From Bdellovibrionales bacterium (GTDB lineage: Bacteria; Bdellovibrionota; FAC87; UBA2466; JACKAF01): a stretch of 36,951 nucleotides of DNA. Below are positions 26,449 through 34,173 of the stretch, piece after piece. How positions within the stretch are numbered: the stretch's first letter is position 1; every line of letters begins with the position of its first letter. The stretch spans positions 1 through 36,951 of the forward strand of contig JAGQZV010000013.1 of the NCBI GenBank assembly GCA_020435295.1, in the 5' to 3' direction. The notes beneath the pieces are model-generated. The model saw nothing but the letters and a program-made list of their open reading frames with translations, ran no database searches and was not told the DNA's origin. Both the position numbers and the translations under genes were made by a program.

Positions 26449-26931
26449 CTAGTCTTGTTTTTTAAGTTGATCTCGGAAGGTACTCCCCCCCTCAAAGTTG
26501 ACCAAATCACCAATTCGATAGAGCGTCTTTTCCGCCGGGCTGTAGAAGACGCTTATGTGCATCGGCCCCTTCTCAGTCGCTAGTTTGTGATCGCACCACT
26601 TAGAGTCGGCATCTTTGCGGCAATACCCCGAACCGACAAATTCGCCATTTTTCTTTACATTGTAGGTACCATTCTCCGCAAACTCATACGTGGTGACGTA
26701 GGTTTCCCCCTCCTTTGCCTCCTGCCCCGAGCTTTTGTCTTCGCTCTTGATATTCCAGGTTTCTTCCATTTGAACTACGCCTTTTTCAAGCTCGGTAATG
26801 ACTATCTTGGCGCTATATTTCATGTCTTGTTTGCCGGGGGTACCCCACACACCTTCGCCCACATAGGTCCCGGGTTCCGCATACGCCAGTGTCCCAAGCA
26901 GTAAACTCAGGATGAATAGTGTTTTGGTCAT
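26449..26931 (-). CDS. small periplasmic protein of unknown function
   Basis: A 160-residue protein with a clean signal peptide (MTKTLFILSLLLGTLAYA, cleavage before EPGTYVGEG). The mature part is strand-rich with two cysteines (GYCRKDADSKWCDH) that could pair. It resembles small lipocalin-like or avidin-like barrels in overall texture, but I do not recognise a family. GGAGTG precedes the ATG at 26931; the longer frame to 27027 would lose the signal peptide. It is transcribed divergently from the TetR-type gene and shares an upstream region with two inverted repeats, so that regulator probably controls it. Confidence 0.75.
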   Translation of the reverse strand: MTKTLFILSLLLGTLAYAEPGTYVGEGVWGTPGKQDMKYSAKIVITELEKGVVQMEETWNIKSEDKSSGQEAKEGETYVTTYEFAENGTYNVKKNGEFVGSGYCRKDADSKWCDHKLATEKGPMHISVFYSPAEKTLYRIGDLVNFEGGSTFRDQLKKQD

Positions 26932-27017
26932 TTTTTCACTCCATTTTTTGGACAACCAGCAAATCGCATCCACCCCGTGTGGCCCATCGCGGCCGTCCTT
27001 TTCCGTTCGAATAGTTA

Positions 27018-27058
27018 GACTTGTCACTCAAGTCAAATTATTTGTCTATTTAGACAAA
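27018..27058. promoter_or_regulatory. two inverted repeats, likely TetR-type operators
   Basis: In the ~215-base divergent region, GACTTG-TCACT-CAAGTC (27018-27034) and TTTGTCTA-TT-TAGACAAA (27041-27058) are perfect inverted repeats lying seven bases apart. The second is an 18-base palindrome of the size typical for TetR-family sites. A further TAGAC half-site is near 27102-27108. I infer autoregulation of the TetR gene and control of the divergent pair. Confidence 0.6.
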
Positions 27059-27146
27059 ATAGAAGCCTAGCAAAAGAGCCTTAAAAGAGTCCAAATAGAA
27101 GCTAGACAGACAACCCCTGAATTGCCTAAAAGAAGGGATGGCAAAC

Positions 27147-27779
27147 GTGGAAGACTCCAGATTTTTTCGGCTCTTCGAAGTACAGCCCCGAAAAGGGGAT
27201 CTTCGAAAGCTTGAAATCGTGCTAGGCGCTGTGCGCTTAATCGCTACCCGGGGAGCCGATCAGGTAACACTCGATTCCGTCGGCAAGGGCCTGGGAGTGA
27301 GACGCTCCCACGTAGCTTACTATTTCGCCACCCGCGAAGAACTCATCGAATCGGTGATCCAGCTTATAATTGCGACCGGCCAGGACATACTGATCGAGAC
27401 TGTCAAAACGGCGCGCACGCCCCGCGAGGGAATCGAAAAGCACGTTGAGGGCCACTGCGAGTGGCTGCGCAAGTACCCGGAACACGCCGCCGTCATGTTG
27501 ATGTTTTACTATCAATGCACCTACGACAAGAAGATGCGGGCACTCAACACCGAAATCCGAAGCAAGGGGCAAGATAGAATTGTAGGAATGCTCGATCAGT
27601 TTCCTAAATTCAAAAAGCTAAAGCGCCTACAAAAGATCAAATTGGCAGCAGACTACCAAAACATTTTAACCGGCCACCTAATCGCCCATTTCAGCAGCGC
27701 CGGAAGCAAGGACCTAAGAGCAGTACGAGAAAGCATTCTAAACTGCCTTTGGGCTTTACTTACTCCATACCTTCCTTAG
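27147..27779 (+). CDS. TetR-family transcriptional regulator
   Basis: About 210 residues with the N-terminal TetR DNA-binding domain: LEIVLGAVRLIATRGADQVTLDSVGKGLGVRRSHVAYYFATREELIES shows helices 1-4, including the recognition helix and the YYF motif. The C-terminal ligand-binding domain is divergent, as usual. The start is not certain. ATG 27138 directly abuts the AGAAGGG ribosome binding site with no spacing, so GTG 27147, nine bases away, fits better. The divergent periplasmic and NTF2-like genes are the likely targets. The effector cannot be guessed. Confidence 0.9.
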   Translation: MEDSRFFRLFEVQPRKGDLRKLEIVLGAVRLIATRGADQVTLDSVGKGLGVRRSHVAYYFATREELIESVIQLIIATGQDILIETVKTARTPREGIEKHVEGHCEWLRKYPEHAAVMLMFYYQCTYDKKMRALNTEIRSKGQDRIVGMLDQFPKFKKLKRLQKIKLAADYQNILTGHLIAHFSSAGSKDLRAVRESILNCLWALLTPYLP

Positions 27780-27837
27780 ACAAGTCGCTCTGCGGACGAT
27801 TCCCTAGAGAATTTGCTCTTTTCGTCGTCATTCATAA

Positions 27838-27855
27838 CTAGTAGAAGAGTACTAG
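27838..27855. promoter_or_regulatory. inverted repeat upstream of the octahaem cytochrome operon
   Basis: CTAGTA-GAAGAG-TACTAG is a perfect six-base inverted repeat with a six-base spacer, located 32 bases before the proposed start of the cytochrome gene. A short TTGATCAA palindrome follows at 27858-27865. Both could be operators of a redox or nitrogen-oxide regulator, but neither matches a consensus that I can name. Confidence 0.4.
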
Positions 27856-27887
27856 CATTGATCAAAATGCGAGTGGAGGGTACTGAC

Positions 27888-29387
27888 TTGAAAGCTTTCG
27901 GTGACTTGGCCATGGGGCAATTTTTCCCATTACGGATACGAAACGTCACAGTATGGCTTCAACTGGTGTTTTTGGGAGTCACCTTGCAGCTTCCCACGAG
28001 TTTTGCACTCAACCCACCGACCGGCCGAGGGTTTTCCCGGGAGTCGCAAGCGTGCTTGGATTGCCACGAAAAGAGCTCTCACGGCATCACCCAGCAATGG
28101 GGCGCCTCAAAACATTACCGCGCAAAGGTCGGGTGTTTTGAATGCCACCAGGCCAACGCGAATGATGTTGACGGCTTTGTTCACCATGGCCAGCGCATTG
28201 CGATCATTGTATCTCCCAGCGATTGCCGTCGGTGCCACCAAAAGGAAGTCGATGAATTCGAGCACAGCCACCACGCACAAGCCGGCAAGATCATGGGATC
28301 CCTAGACAATACGCTTGCCGAAATTGTTGAGGGAGATACCGGATTTGTTACTCCCGCTTTCCCGCACGGAGTTTCAGCCGCCGCAGTAAGTGGTTGTTGG
28401 CAATGCCATGGGAGCGAGGTCAAAGTTATCAAAGGCGGTAAACTTGATCCAGCCACATGGCCAAACACAGGGATTGGCCGCCTTAACCCGGACGGCAGTC
28501 GCGGTGCGTGTACCGCGTGTCACAGCCGCCACAAATTTTCCGTGGCACAAGCTAGGAACCCCGAAAACTGTGGCAAGTGTCACATGGGCCCGGATCACCC
28601 GCAGCTGGAAATCTACAACGAATCTAAGCACGGCATCGCCTTCAGAGCGAATCTGAACGAGATGAATATGGAAAACTCGAAGTGGATTGTCGGGGAGGAC
28701 TATAACGCCGCCCCTACCTGCGCCACCTGTCACATGTCGGCGACCAAAGATATGCCAGTCACCCACGACGTAGGCATGCGCATTTCTTGGAACAACCGTC
28801 CCATCAAGTCAGTCAGGCCGGAGGTAGCTGACAAGAAAATGGGACTGCCGGGAGCAAACATTGATTGGAAAACGCGTCGGAAGAACATGCAAAACGTCTG
28901 TTTGAACTGTCACAACCAAGTGTACGTAGATGCCTTTTACAAACAGTACGATGCGCTTATCGACTTATACCACAAGAAGTTTGCGGATCCGGGAATCGCC
29001 TTAATGGAAAAGGCACGTCCGCTGCTCAATCCCATAGAGTTTACGAATAAACTCGACTTCATTTGGTTTGAGCTTTGGCACCACGAGGGAAGACGTGCGC
29101 GGCACGCGGCATCGATGATGGCGCCCGATTACACGCACTGGCATGGGACCTATGAGATTGCGCAACACTTTTACGTGAAGTTCCTGCCGGAGCTGCAACA
29201 TCTTGTTGAAAAGCATGAAAAGCACGCCGATGCGGCAAAAGTGACGGCCGCCGACGCGTTAAAAAAGGAAATTGATCGCGTGCTTAATTCGCCAGAGCAC
29301 CGCTGGTTCTTGGGAAAAATGTCCCCTGAGGAAAAGAAGCAGAGAGAGCAACGAGCTAAAGAGTTTAAGGACCGGTATAAGAATTAG
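27888..29387 (+). CDS. octahaem cytochrome c, hydroxylamine oxidoreductase (HAO) family
   Basis: A 499-residue periplasmic multihaem protein with eight CXXCH motifs, in order CLDCH, CFECH, CRRCH, CWQCH, CTACH, CGKCH, CATCH and CLNCH, spaced as in HAO-type cytochromes. After the last motif a helical region has DYTHWHGTYE (residues 414-423), the area where HAO carries its haem-crosslinking tyrosine, and THDVGMRISW follows the seventh motif. The family oxidises hydroxylamine or hydrazine, or reduces nitrite/hydroxylamine to ammonium. I prefer TTG 27888, with GGAGGG seven bases upstream; ATG 27912 is the alternative and gives a compact signal peptide ending FAL-N. Coupling to an NrfD-type membrane protein favours a quinone-linked reductase role, by inference. 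Confidence 0.88.
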   Translation: MKAFGDLAMGQFFPLRIRNVTVWLQLVFLGVTLQLPTSFALNPPTGRGFSRESQACLDCHEKSSHGITQQWGASKHYRAKVGCFECHQANANDVDGFVHHGQRIAIIVSPSDCRRCHQKEVDEFEHSHHAQAGKIMGSLDNTLAEIVEGDTGFVTPAFPHGVSAAAVSGCWQCHGSEVKVIKGGKLDPATWPNTGIGRLNPDGSRGACTACHSRHKFSVAQARNPENCGKCHMGPDHPQLEIYNESKHGIAFRANLNEMNMENSKWIVGEDYNAAPTCATCHMSATKDMPVTHDVGMRISWNNRPIKSVRPEVADKKMGLPGANIDWKTRRKNMQNVCLNCHNQVYVDAFYKQYDALIDLYHKKFADPGIALMEKARPLLNPIEFTNKLDFIWFELWHHEGRRARHAASMMAPDYTHWHGTYEIAQHFYVKFLPELQHLVEKHEKHADAAKVTAADALKKEIDRVLNSPEHRWFLGKMSPEEKKQREQRAKEFKDRYKN

Positions 29388-29396
29388 GCGCGGGAC

Positions 29397-29768
29397 ATGA
29401 TTCAGGAGATAACTCAGGTTCTCAAAGACATGCCAGCAGGGGGGAGCTTTCTACGTTTTGACGAAGGTGGAGAGCTGTTACCCCAATACGGAAAACAAGT
29501 GCTGGCCGTTTTTGAGCTGTGGCAGTCTCCGCTGCTCCTTGACGGGAAGCAGGATCGGCTCCGGTGCCTTGCGGCGCTCTTGCCCCACGGAAAGATTCAC
29601 GTCGCGGAGTCCTTTTTTGTGCTTGCAGACACGAATACCTACCTAGGAACCGGGCGTGTCTTTAGAATAGATCTACCCGATGGGAAGTATGACGAGACCC
29701 AGGATGATATTCTTATCGACGAACTGAGGGAAGCCCTTCTAAAGGGGACCTCTGAGGGGGTCGGGTGA
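29397..29768 (+). CDS. small cytoplasmic protein of unknown function in the cytochrome operon
   Basis: A 123-residue protein without signal peptide or membrane segment, so cytoplasmic. It starts MIQEITQVLKDMPAGGSFLRF and has a strand-rich middle (GKIHVAESFFVLADTNTYLGTGRVFRIDLP) and an acidic helical end. I recognise no family. It begins nine bases after the octahaem gene and overlaps the next gene by four bases (GTGA), so it is clearly part of the operon. A role in complex assembly or regulation is possible but not shown. Confidence 0.72.
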   Translation: MIQEITQVLKDMPAGGSFLRFDEGGELLPQYGKQVLAVFELWQSPLLLDGKQDRLRCLAALLPHGKIHVAESFFVLADTNTYLGTGRVFRIDLPDGKYDETQDDILIDELREALLKGTSEGVG

Positions 29769-29998
29769 CGAGCGCCGAAAAAACAATGTGGCTCGGGGCC
29801 ATCGAGGCGCTTGTCAGGCGGGGTACCGGGCAGCTCGACGAAGCGCAGCTTGCGCAAATCGAAGCGAGAGTCGATTTGGATGCATTTTACGAGACTCAGA
29901 CTCCGGATATAAAAAAAGCGATAGACGCCACGATTTCCCTTAACGGAAACGGATTGGAAGTACTTTTGAGCGAACTCGAGGAGATCTTGGAAACTTGA
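29765..29998 (+). CDS. small helical cytoplasmic protein of unknown function
   Basis: A 77-residue acidic, mostly helical protein (TMWLGAIEALVRRGTGQLDE, IEARVDLDAFYET, SELEEILET) with no signal or membrane segment. GTG 29765 overlaps the stop of the preceding gene, and the tetrahaem cytochrome start overlaps its stop. It has no motif I recognise. The tight overlaps on both sides support that it is translated and belongs to the same complex or pathway. Confidence 0.7.
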   Translation: MTSAEKTMWLGAIEALVRRGTGQLDEAQLAQIEARVDLDAFYETQTPDIKKAIDATISLNGNGLEVLLSELEEILET

Positions 29999-30468
29999 AA
30001 GTTCTAGTATTGAACCTGTTACTTCTCTCTTTCGCTCGTGCAGACAACGTAGTAATGGTCGAACGCACGGGCTCTATGCCCGGTTTTCCATGCATGAAGT
30101 GCCACCAACATACGGATCCTCAATCCGAAGGGAATCTCCCGCATCACCGAACCGAAATTCACCACATGGAAACGGGCGGCGACTGCTATCTTTGCCACGA
30201 TAAGGCCGACCGCAACCAGCTCCGTTTATTGAGCGGTACTACAATTTCCTTCGATGCCTCCCACGAAATGTGCTTGCAATGCCATGGGGATAAGAAGCGG
30301 GAATGGCTCGACGGAACACACGGCAAACAAATTGGCAGCTGGAATGGGCAAAGATATCGCCTTCAGTGCGTAGAGTGCCACAACCCTCACAGCCCGGCAT
30401 TTAAGAAAATGAAACCCGATCCCTCCCCTAAACGACCGAAATTTTCGATTCCGAAAGGGACTCACTGA
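29995..30468 (+). CDS. periplasmic tetrahaem cytochrome c
   Basis: A 157-residue protein with a short signal peptide (MKVLVLNLLLLSFARA) and four CXXCH motifs: CMKCH, CYLCH, CLQCH and CVECH. Extra histidines (HHRTEIHH) could supply distal ligands. It probably shuttles electrons between the membrane complex and the octahaem enzyme, much as the DsrJ, QrcA or cytochrome c3-type subunits do in other NrfD-containing complexes. TTG 29995 overlaps the preceding stop, with GAGGAGA about ten bases upstream. The stop overlaps the next ATG by one base. Confidence 0.87.
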   Translation: MKVLVLNLLLLSFARADNVVMVERTGSMPGFPCMKCHQHTDPQSEGNLPHHRTEIHHMETGGDCYLCHDKADRNQLRLLSGTTISFDASHEMCLQCHGDKKREWLDGTHGKQIGSWNGQRYRLQCVECHNPHSPAFKKMKPDPSPKRPKFSIPKGTH

Positions 30469-31400
30469 TGCCTGATTACGGAAAGCGTTTGCAGAAGAGT
30501 GTAGAACAGAGTTTGGGGATGCCCATTAGGCGACGCTCCTTCCTTAAGGGACTTCTGGCCGGCGGTGCCGCTGCAACGGTCCCACTAAAAACCGCCAACG
30601 CATTTTCTTGGGAGACTTTTTTCCAAAAGCACTACAAAGAGATGACCTCAAAAGACAAAGAACGTGTCTTTAAGCGCATCAAAGCAGAAGTAAAAAAGAA
30701 GTATCAGGTTGACCCCGTGATACTGGATCCGGCTCCTATGGATGGAGTGCGGTTCGCCTTTTGCCTCAATCTTTCGAAATGCAATGGTTCGCGCTACTGC
30801 GTCAGTGCTTGCGTCAAGGAGAATAACCAGGGCCGCGAGCCTGAGATGCAATACATTAAGGTCATTGAAATGGAGATGGGCAGCCTAAATTTAGAGCGCG
30901 GTGACCTCTATTATAACGCAGAATCGGTACCACGCGACGGCAAGTTCTATCTACCGGCGCAGTGCAACCAATGTGAGAAGCCCCCCTGCACGAAAGTGTG
31001 CCCAGTCGAAGCCACTTGGAAAGAGCCGGACGGGATCGTGGTCATAGATTACGACTGGTGTATCGGGTGTCGCTATTGCATGTCTGCATGCCCATATGAA
31101 GCACGGCGCTTTAACTTTACCGAGCCCAAAGTTCCCCAAGGCGACATCAATCCGAATCAAGGTTACTTGAGCAATCGAATGCGGCCCAAAGGAGTCGTCG
31201 AGAAGTGCCATTTTTGCCTTCATCGGACGCGTAACGGACAATACCCAGCCTGCCTAGAAGCGTGCCCAACGGGGGCTAGGAAGTTTGGCGACTTAAACGA
31301 TCCCAACAGCGAGGTTTCGAAGGTTCTAAAAACCAAACGTGTTTTTGTGTTGAAAGAGGAACTCAATACAATTCCTCGTTTCTTTTACTATTTTGATTAA
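30468..31400 (+). CDS. Tat-exported 4Fe-4S ferredoxin subunit (DsrO/NrfC/HybA-like)
   Basis: A 310-residue electron-transfer subunit with a twin-arginine signal (RRRSFLKG at 21-28, then a hydrophobic run ending TANAF). The mature part has cysteine groups for about four 4Fe-4S clusters: CLNLSKCNGSRYCVSAC, CNQCEKPPCTKVCP, CIGCRYCMSACP and CHFCLHRT...CLEACP. This is the typical partner of NrfD/PsrC membrane proteins and would sit on the periplasmic side, taking electrons from the quinol site to the cytochromes. It overlaps both neighbours by one base or less. Confidence 0.92.
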   Translation: MPDYGKRLQKSVEQSLGMPIRRRSFLKGLLAGGAAATVPLKTANAFSWETFFQKHYKEMTSKDKERVFKRIKAEVKKKYQVDPVILDPAPMDGVRFAFCLNLSKCNGSRYCVSACVKENNQGREPEMQYIKVIEMEMGSLNLERGDLYYNAESVPRDGKFYLPAQCNQCEKPPCTKVCPVEATWKEPDGIVVIDYDWCIGCRYCMSACPYEARRFNFTEPKVPQGDINPNQGYLSNRMRPKGVVEKCHFCLHRTRNGQYPACLEACPTGARKFGDLNDPNSEVSKVLKTKRVFVLKEELNTIPRFFYYFD

Positions 31401-31401
31401 G

Positions 31402-32643
31402 ATGCACGACTACGCACAATACTGGTTAGCGATGATTCGATACGGTTTTCGAAAAAACCGCCTATTTAATCACTGGATGATAGGCTTAGGTGTATTCATC
31501 ATTCTTGGCCTTTCGGCATACGGAGTCCAACTCTCTCGCGGTTTGATTGCCACCAATATGACGGATCAGGTGAGCTGGGGTGCCTATATTGCAAATTTTA
31601 CGTATCTTGTAGGAGTAGCTGCAGCCGCAGTGCTACTTGTGATACCCGCCTACATATACAAGCACGACGACGTGAAGGAAGTTGTCATTATTGGCGAGCT
31701 CCTGGCGGTTTCTGCGATTGGGATGTCTTTACTCTTTATTGTTGTGGACTTGGGTCGCCCCGATCGCATGCTTCATATCATTCCACTGATCGGACGCCTC
31801 AACTTTCCGCAGTCTATTTTGGCCTGGGACGTGGTGGTTCTCACCGGATACCTGTTTTTGAACTTACACATCCCTGGGTACCTTCTTTACAAAAAATATA
31901 GAAACGAAACTCCAACGACCAAGTATTACCGGCCGTTTGTTTTCATATCTATCTTGTGGGCGGTGTCCATTCACACCGTAACGGCTTTCCTGTACAGCGG
32001 ACTGGGTGGGCGTCCGTTTTGGAATTCGGCTATCCTGGCACCGCGTTTTTTGGTGAGCGCGTTCGCGTCAGGCCCCGCGCTTATGATCCTATGCTTCTCG
32101 GCTATCAACCACGTAACCCACTACCACGTTAAACCCAGTGTCGAGACATTGATGATTCGGATCATTCGGGTGGCGCTTCCAGTGAACTACTTCCTGCTGT
32201 TTTGCGAGCTTTTCAAAGAGTTCTATACAGACTCCGTACATTCGTTATCAGCACACTATCTGTTTTTTGGGATTCAGGGTCATGGAATGCTCGTACCTTA
32301 CATTTGGGCCTCTCTACTTTTCGGGATAACCGCCGGCGCTATCTTTTTTACACGGCGTTGGGTCGCGGATCGAAGGCTTTTGCTTTTAGCCTGCGCGCTA
32401 ACCATCGTTGGCATTTGGATTGAAAAAGGGATGGGACTCATCATCCCGGGATTTATCCCCACACCGTTGGGGGACCTCGTCGAGTACACGCCGTCTTGGG
32501 TAGAGTTTTTTATTTGTTTAGGCATTTGGGCGACGGGCGCCGCCGTGTTTACCGTCATGGCACGCGTCGCCCTTGGCATCGAGATGGGAAAGCTCCGCTT
32601 GAAGGCACCTAGCCAAGTAAAAGAACCGCAGGATCGGGAATAG
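31402..32643 (+). CDS. NrfD/PsrC-family quinol-interacting membrane protein (DsrP-like)
   Basis: A 413-residue integral membrane protein with about ten hydrophobic segments and the NrfD pattern: a conserved SWGAYIANFTYLVGVAAAAV second segment, FIVVDLGRPDRMLHII, and HYHVKPSVETL. This family exchanges electrons with menaquinol or ubiquinol. Size and motifs look closest to DsrP. The start is ATG 31402 (one base after the preceding stop) or TTG 31393 with three more residues. It is the last gene of the cytochrome operon; the next gene has its own promoter at 32677. Confidence 0.92.
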   Translation: MHDYAQYWLAMIRYGFRKNRLFNHWMIGLGVFIILGLSAYGVQLSRGLIATNMTDQVSWGAYIANFTYLVGVAAAAVLLVIPAYIYKHDDVKEVVIIGELLAVSAIGMSLLFIVVDLGRPDRMLHIIPLIGRLNFPQSILAWDVVVLTGYLFLNLHIPGYLLYKKYRNETPTTKYYRPFVFISILWAVSIHTVTAFLYSGLGGRPFWNSAILAPRFLVSAFASGPALMILCFSAINHVTHYHVKPSVETLMIRIIRVALPVNYFLLFCELFKEFYTDSVHSLSAHYLFFGIQGHGMLVPYIWASLLFGITAGAIFFTRRWVADRRLLLLACALTIVGIWIEKGMGLIIPGFIPTPLGDLVEYTPSWVEFFICLGIWATGAAVFTVMARVALGIEMGKLRLKAPSQVKEPQDRE

Positions 32644-32676
32644 GGTAGAATGCAGAGTCCCATCAAATCGTGGGCA

Positions 32677-32705
32677 TTGGCAGCGTTGTTTTTTGCCCCT
32701 ATAAT
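32677..32705 (+). promoter_or_regulatory. sigma-70-type promoter of the Ycf35/radical SAM genes
   Basis: TTGGCA (32677-32682) and TATAAT (32700-32705) are separated by exactly 17 bases, a near-perfect housekeeping promoter. Transcription would begin near 32712, giving a leader of about 34 bases before ATG 32746. A small inverted repeat GGGCA...TGCCC (32672-32676 and 32694-32698) overlaps it and could be an operator or chance. Confidence 0.75.
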
Positions 32706-32745
32706 GGTTTCTTAGTTTCTTACTTTTTTCTGGATCGGTACCACA

Positions 32746-33117
32746 ATGAGTGCTTGTTCTTACATTCGTCTGGTGTTTTGTTCGCTTCGAAATCTAGTGG
32801 AGGCTCTTGACGAACTTCAATATGCAAGAAAAGAAATAGCGTCCTTAACTCGGCTCGATGGTAAAGTTGAGATTGTTGATTTCGCTTTTGAGGATGAAAA
32901 AGGCAACCTGATCGGAGTTCGTCAAAACAAGGAGAATGAACTAGAACTTATTGCGAGGGATGGGTGCAACCAGTCAGCTATCGAAACCATTGACAAAGTT
33001 AAGCAAACTTATGCAAGGCTGAAAATCCTCGATGAAGTGCAGCGGAAGGGATACAAGCAGGTTAAAGAAGAAATTCTTCCGGATGGCTCAATCCGGCTCG
33101 TCGTGGAGAAATGGTAA
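32746..33117 (+). CDS. Ycf35-like protein (DUF1257)
   Basis: A 123-residue protein of the Ycf35/DUF1257 family, known from cyanobacteria, algal plastids and scattered bacteria, and without established function. Signs are an N-terminal strand followed by a helix (LRNLVEALDEL), a middle FAFEDEKGNLIGVRQN region, and the C-terminal DEVQRKGYKQVKEEILPDGSIRLVVEKW pattern, which is characteristic of the family. No signal peptide, so cytoplasmic. No strong ribosome binding site is seen before the ATG. The next gene starts within its stop codon, and a Ycf46-like ATPase lies 2 kb downstream; plastid genomes also carry both ycf35 and ycf46. Confidence 0.85.
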   Translation: MSACSYIRLVFCSLRNLVEALDELQYARKEIASLTRLDGKVEIVDFAFEDEKGNLIGVRQNKENELELIARDGCNQSAIETIDKVKQTYARLKILDEVQRKGYKQVKEEILPDGSIRLVVEKW

Positions 33118-33326
33118 TGAAAAAAGAGCTCATCATTACAATTGCGCCGAATGGGAGTCTGAAAATTAAGACTGTTGGACTGAAAGGAACTGCTTGCGAA
33201 GACGAACTAAAACCAATCGAGCGCGCTATGGGAAGAGTAACGTCCCGAGAAAAAACGTCAGAGTACTATGAAAAGGACGACGCCAAGGTCAGAACTACCG
33301 CCACAACAAAGCGACATCGTTATTAG
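33117..33326 (+). CDS. DUF2997 small protein
   Basis: A 69-residue protein. The pattern ITIAPNGSLKIKTVGLKGTAC, then ERAMGRVTSREKTSEYYEK, fits DUF2997: a strand pair, a KG-x-x-C centre and a C-terminal T-x-REKT-EYYEK. Function unknown. It typically accompanies DUF1257 proteins. ATG 33117 is chosen over ATG 33111 because GGAG lies nine bases upstream of it; it overlaps the previous stop by one base. The last 59 bases overlap the radical SAM gene, so the three are translated as a tight group. Confidence 0.82.
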   Translation: MKKELIITIAPNGSLKIKTVGLKGTACEDELKPIERAMGRVTSREKTSEYYEKDDAKVRTTATTKRHRY

Positions 33327-34173
33327 ACCTAACGGCGAAGTGCTTGTTAGCTTTCTTTGGGATGATCTCTGTTTCGCCCGTGACTCGAAGCCTGTGCCCA
33401 CAGGTACGCATCCTGAAATTGAACCCCGGATCCCCCTCGAAGAATATCGCTCCTGTCGTGCGTGCCCCAAGCAATGCAACTTCAATAGAGTAACGAGCTC
33501 CCACCCCAACTGCGGAGACTACCATCTACGCGTTGGGACCTGGGGACTGACGATGGGTGACGAACGCGCGATTCGAGGGCGCATTGGATCGGGAGCGATA
33601 ATGCTTAGTGGGTGCCCGCTAACCTGCAACTCATGCCAAAATTACGAGATGGTACAAGAGGGCCATCGCGTAACCTTTGAACAATTTATCGAAATGGCGC
33701 TGACTCTCAAAGCGCGGGGCGCACATAATCTGCAAGTTCTATCCCCAACAGTTCATTTTCCAAGTTTGCGGCAACTGTTGCCTATCATAAGAAAAGAAGC
33801 ACCGAACTTCCCTATTATCTTCAAGAGTTCAGGCTACGAAAGCGTGGAGGCACTTAAACGCTTTGAAGGGCTTGTTGATATTTACTTGCCGGATCTTAAG
33901 TTTGGGAGCCAATCCAGGTGGGCGCGATGTGCTGGCGCCGGAGATTACTTACAAGTGGCTAAACTAGCCATTGATGAAATGTTTTCACAAGTAGGGCCGC
34001 TTGAAGTGGATCGGGAAGGAATTGCCTCCAAGGGACTGTTAATTCGGCATGTAAAGGCTCCTCTGCCGGCGGCAGAGCAAGAGGAACTCGAAGGATACTT
34101 GTCCGAAATGGGCCGTCGTACCCAAATATCAATACTTGAACACTTTGTCCAACTAGAGCAACCACCTACATAG
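33268..34173 (+). CDS. PflX-like radical SAM protein
   Basis: A 301-residue radical SAM enzyme of the PflX group (COG1313), related to pyruvate-formate-lyase activators but of unknown substrate. The radical SAM motif is CPLTCNSC (Cys116, Cys120, Cys123), followed by QNYEM. Before it is an auxiliary cysteine group CRACPKQC (63, 66, 70) with another Cys82. Later motifs SSGYESVEAL, VDIYLPDLKFG and GLLIRHVKAP match the family. The N-terminus (DIVIRPNGEVLVSFLWDDL) looks like an additional strand module. No pyruvate-formate-lyase gene is nearby, so another target is likely. Its end overlaps the end of the opposite-strand gene by eight bases. Confidence 0.87.
   Translation: MKRTTPRSELPPQQSDIVIRPNGEVLVSFLWDDLCFARDSKPVPTGTHPEIEPRIPLEEYRSCRACPKQCNFNRVTSSHPNCGDYHLRVGTWGLTMGDERAIRGRIGSGAIMLSGCPLTCNSCQNYEMVQEGHRVTFEQFIEMALTLKARGAHNLQVLSPTVHFPSLRQLLPIIRKEAPNFPIIFKSSGYESVEALKRFEGLVDIYLPDLKFGSQSRWARCAGAGDYLQVAKLAIDEMFSQVGPLEVDREGIASKGLLIRHVKAPLPAAEQEELEGYLSEMGRRTQISILEHFVQLEQPPT

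Noticed and set aside
27888-29387. NrfA-type pentahaem nitrite reductase
   Set aside because: There are eight CXXCH motifs and no CXXCK, and the C-terminal region matches the HAO type.
33268-34173. Pyruvate-formate-lyase activating enzyme
   Set aside because: The motif spacing and flanking signatures (YLPDLKFG, RHVKAP) fit the PflX group, and no formate-lyase gene is nearby.
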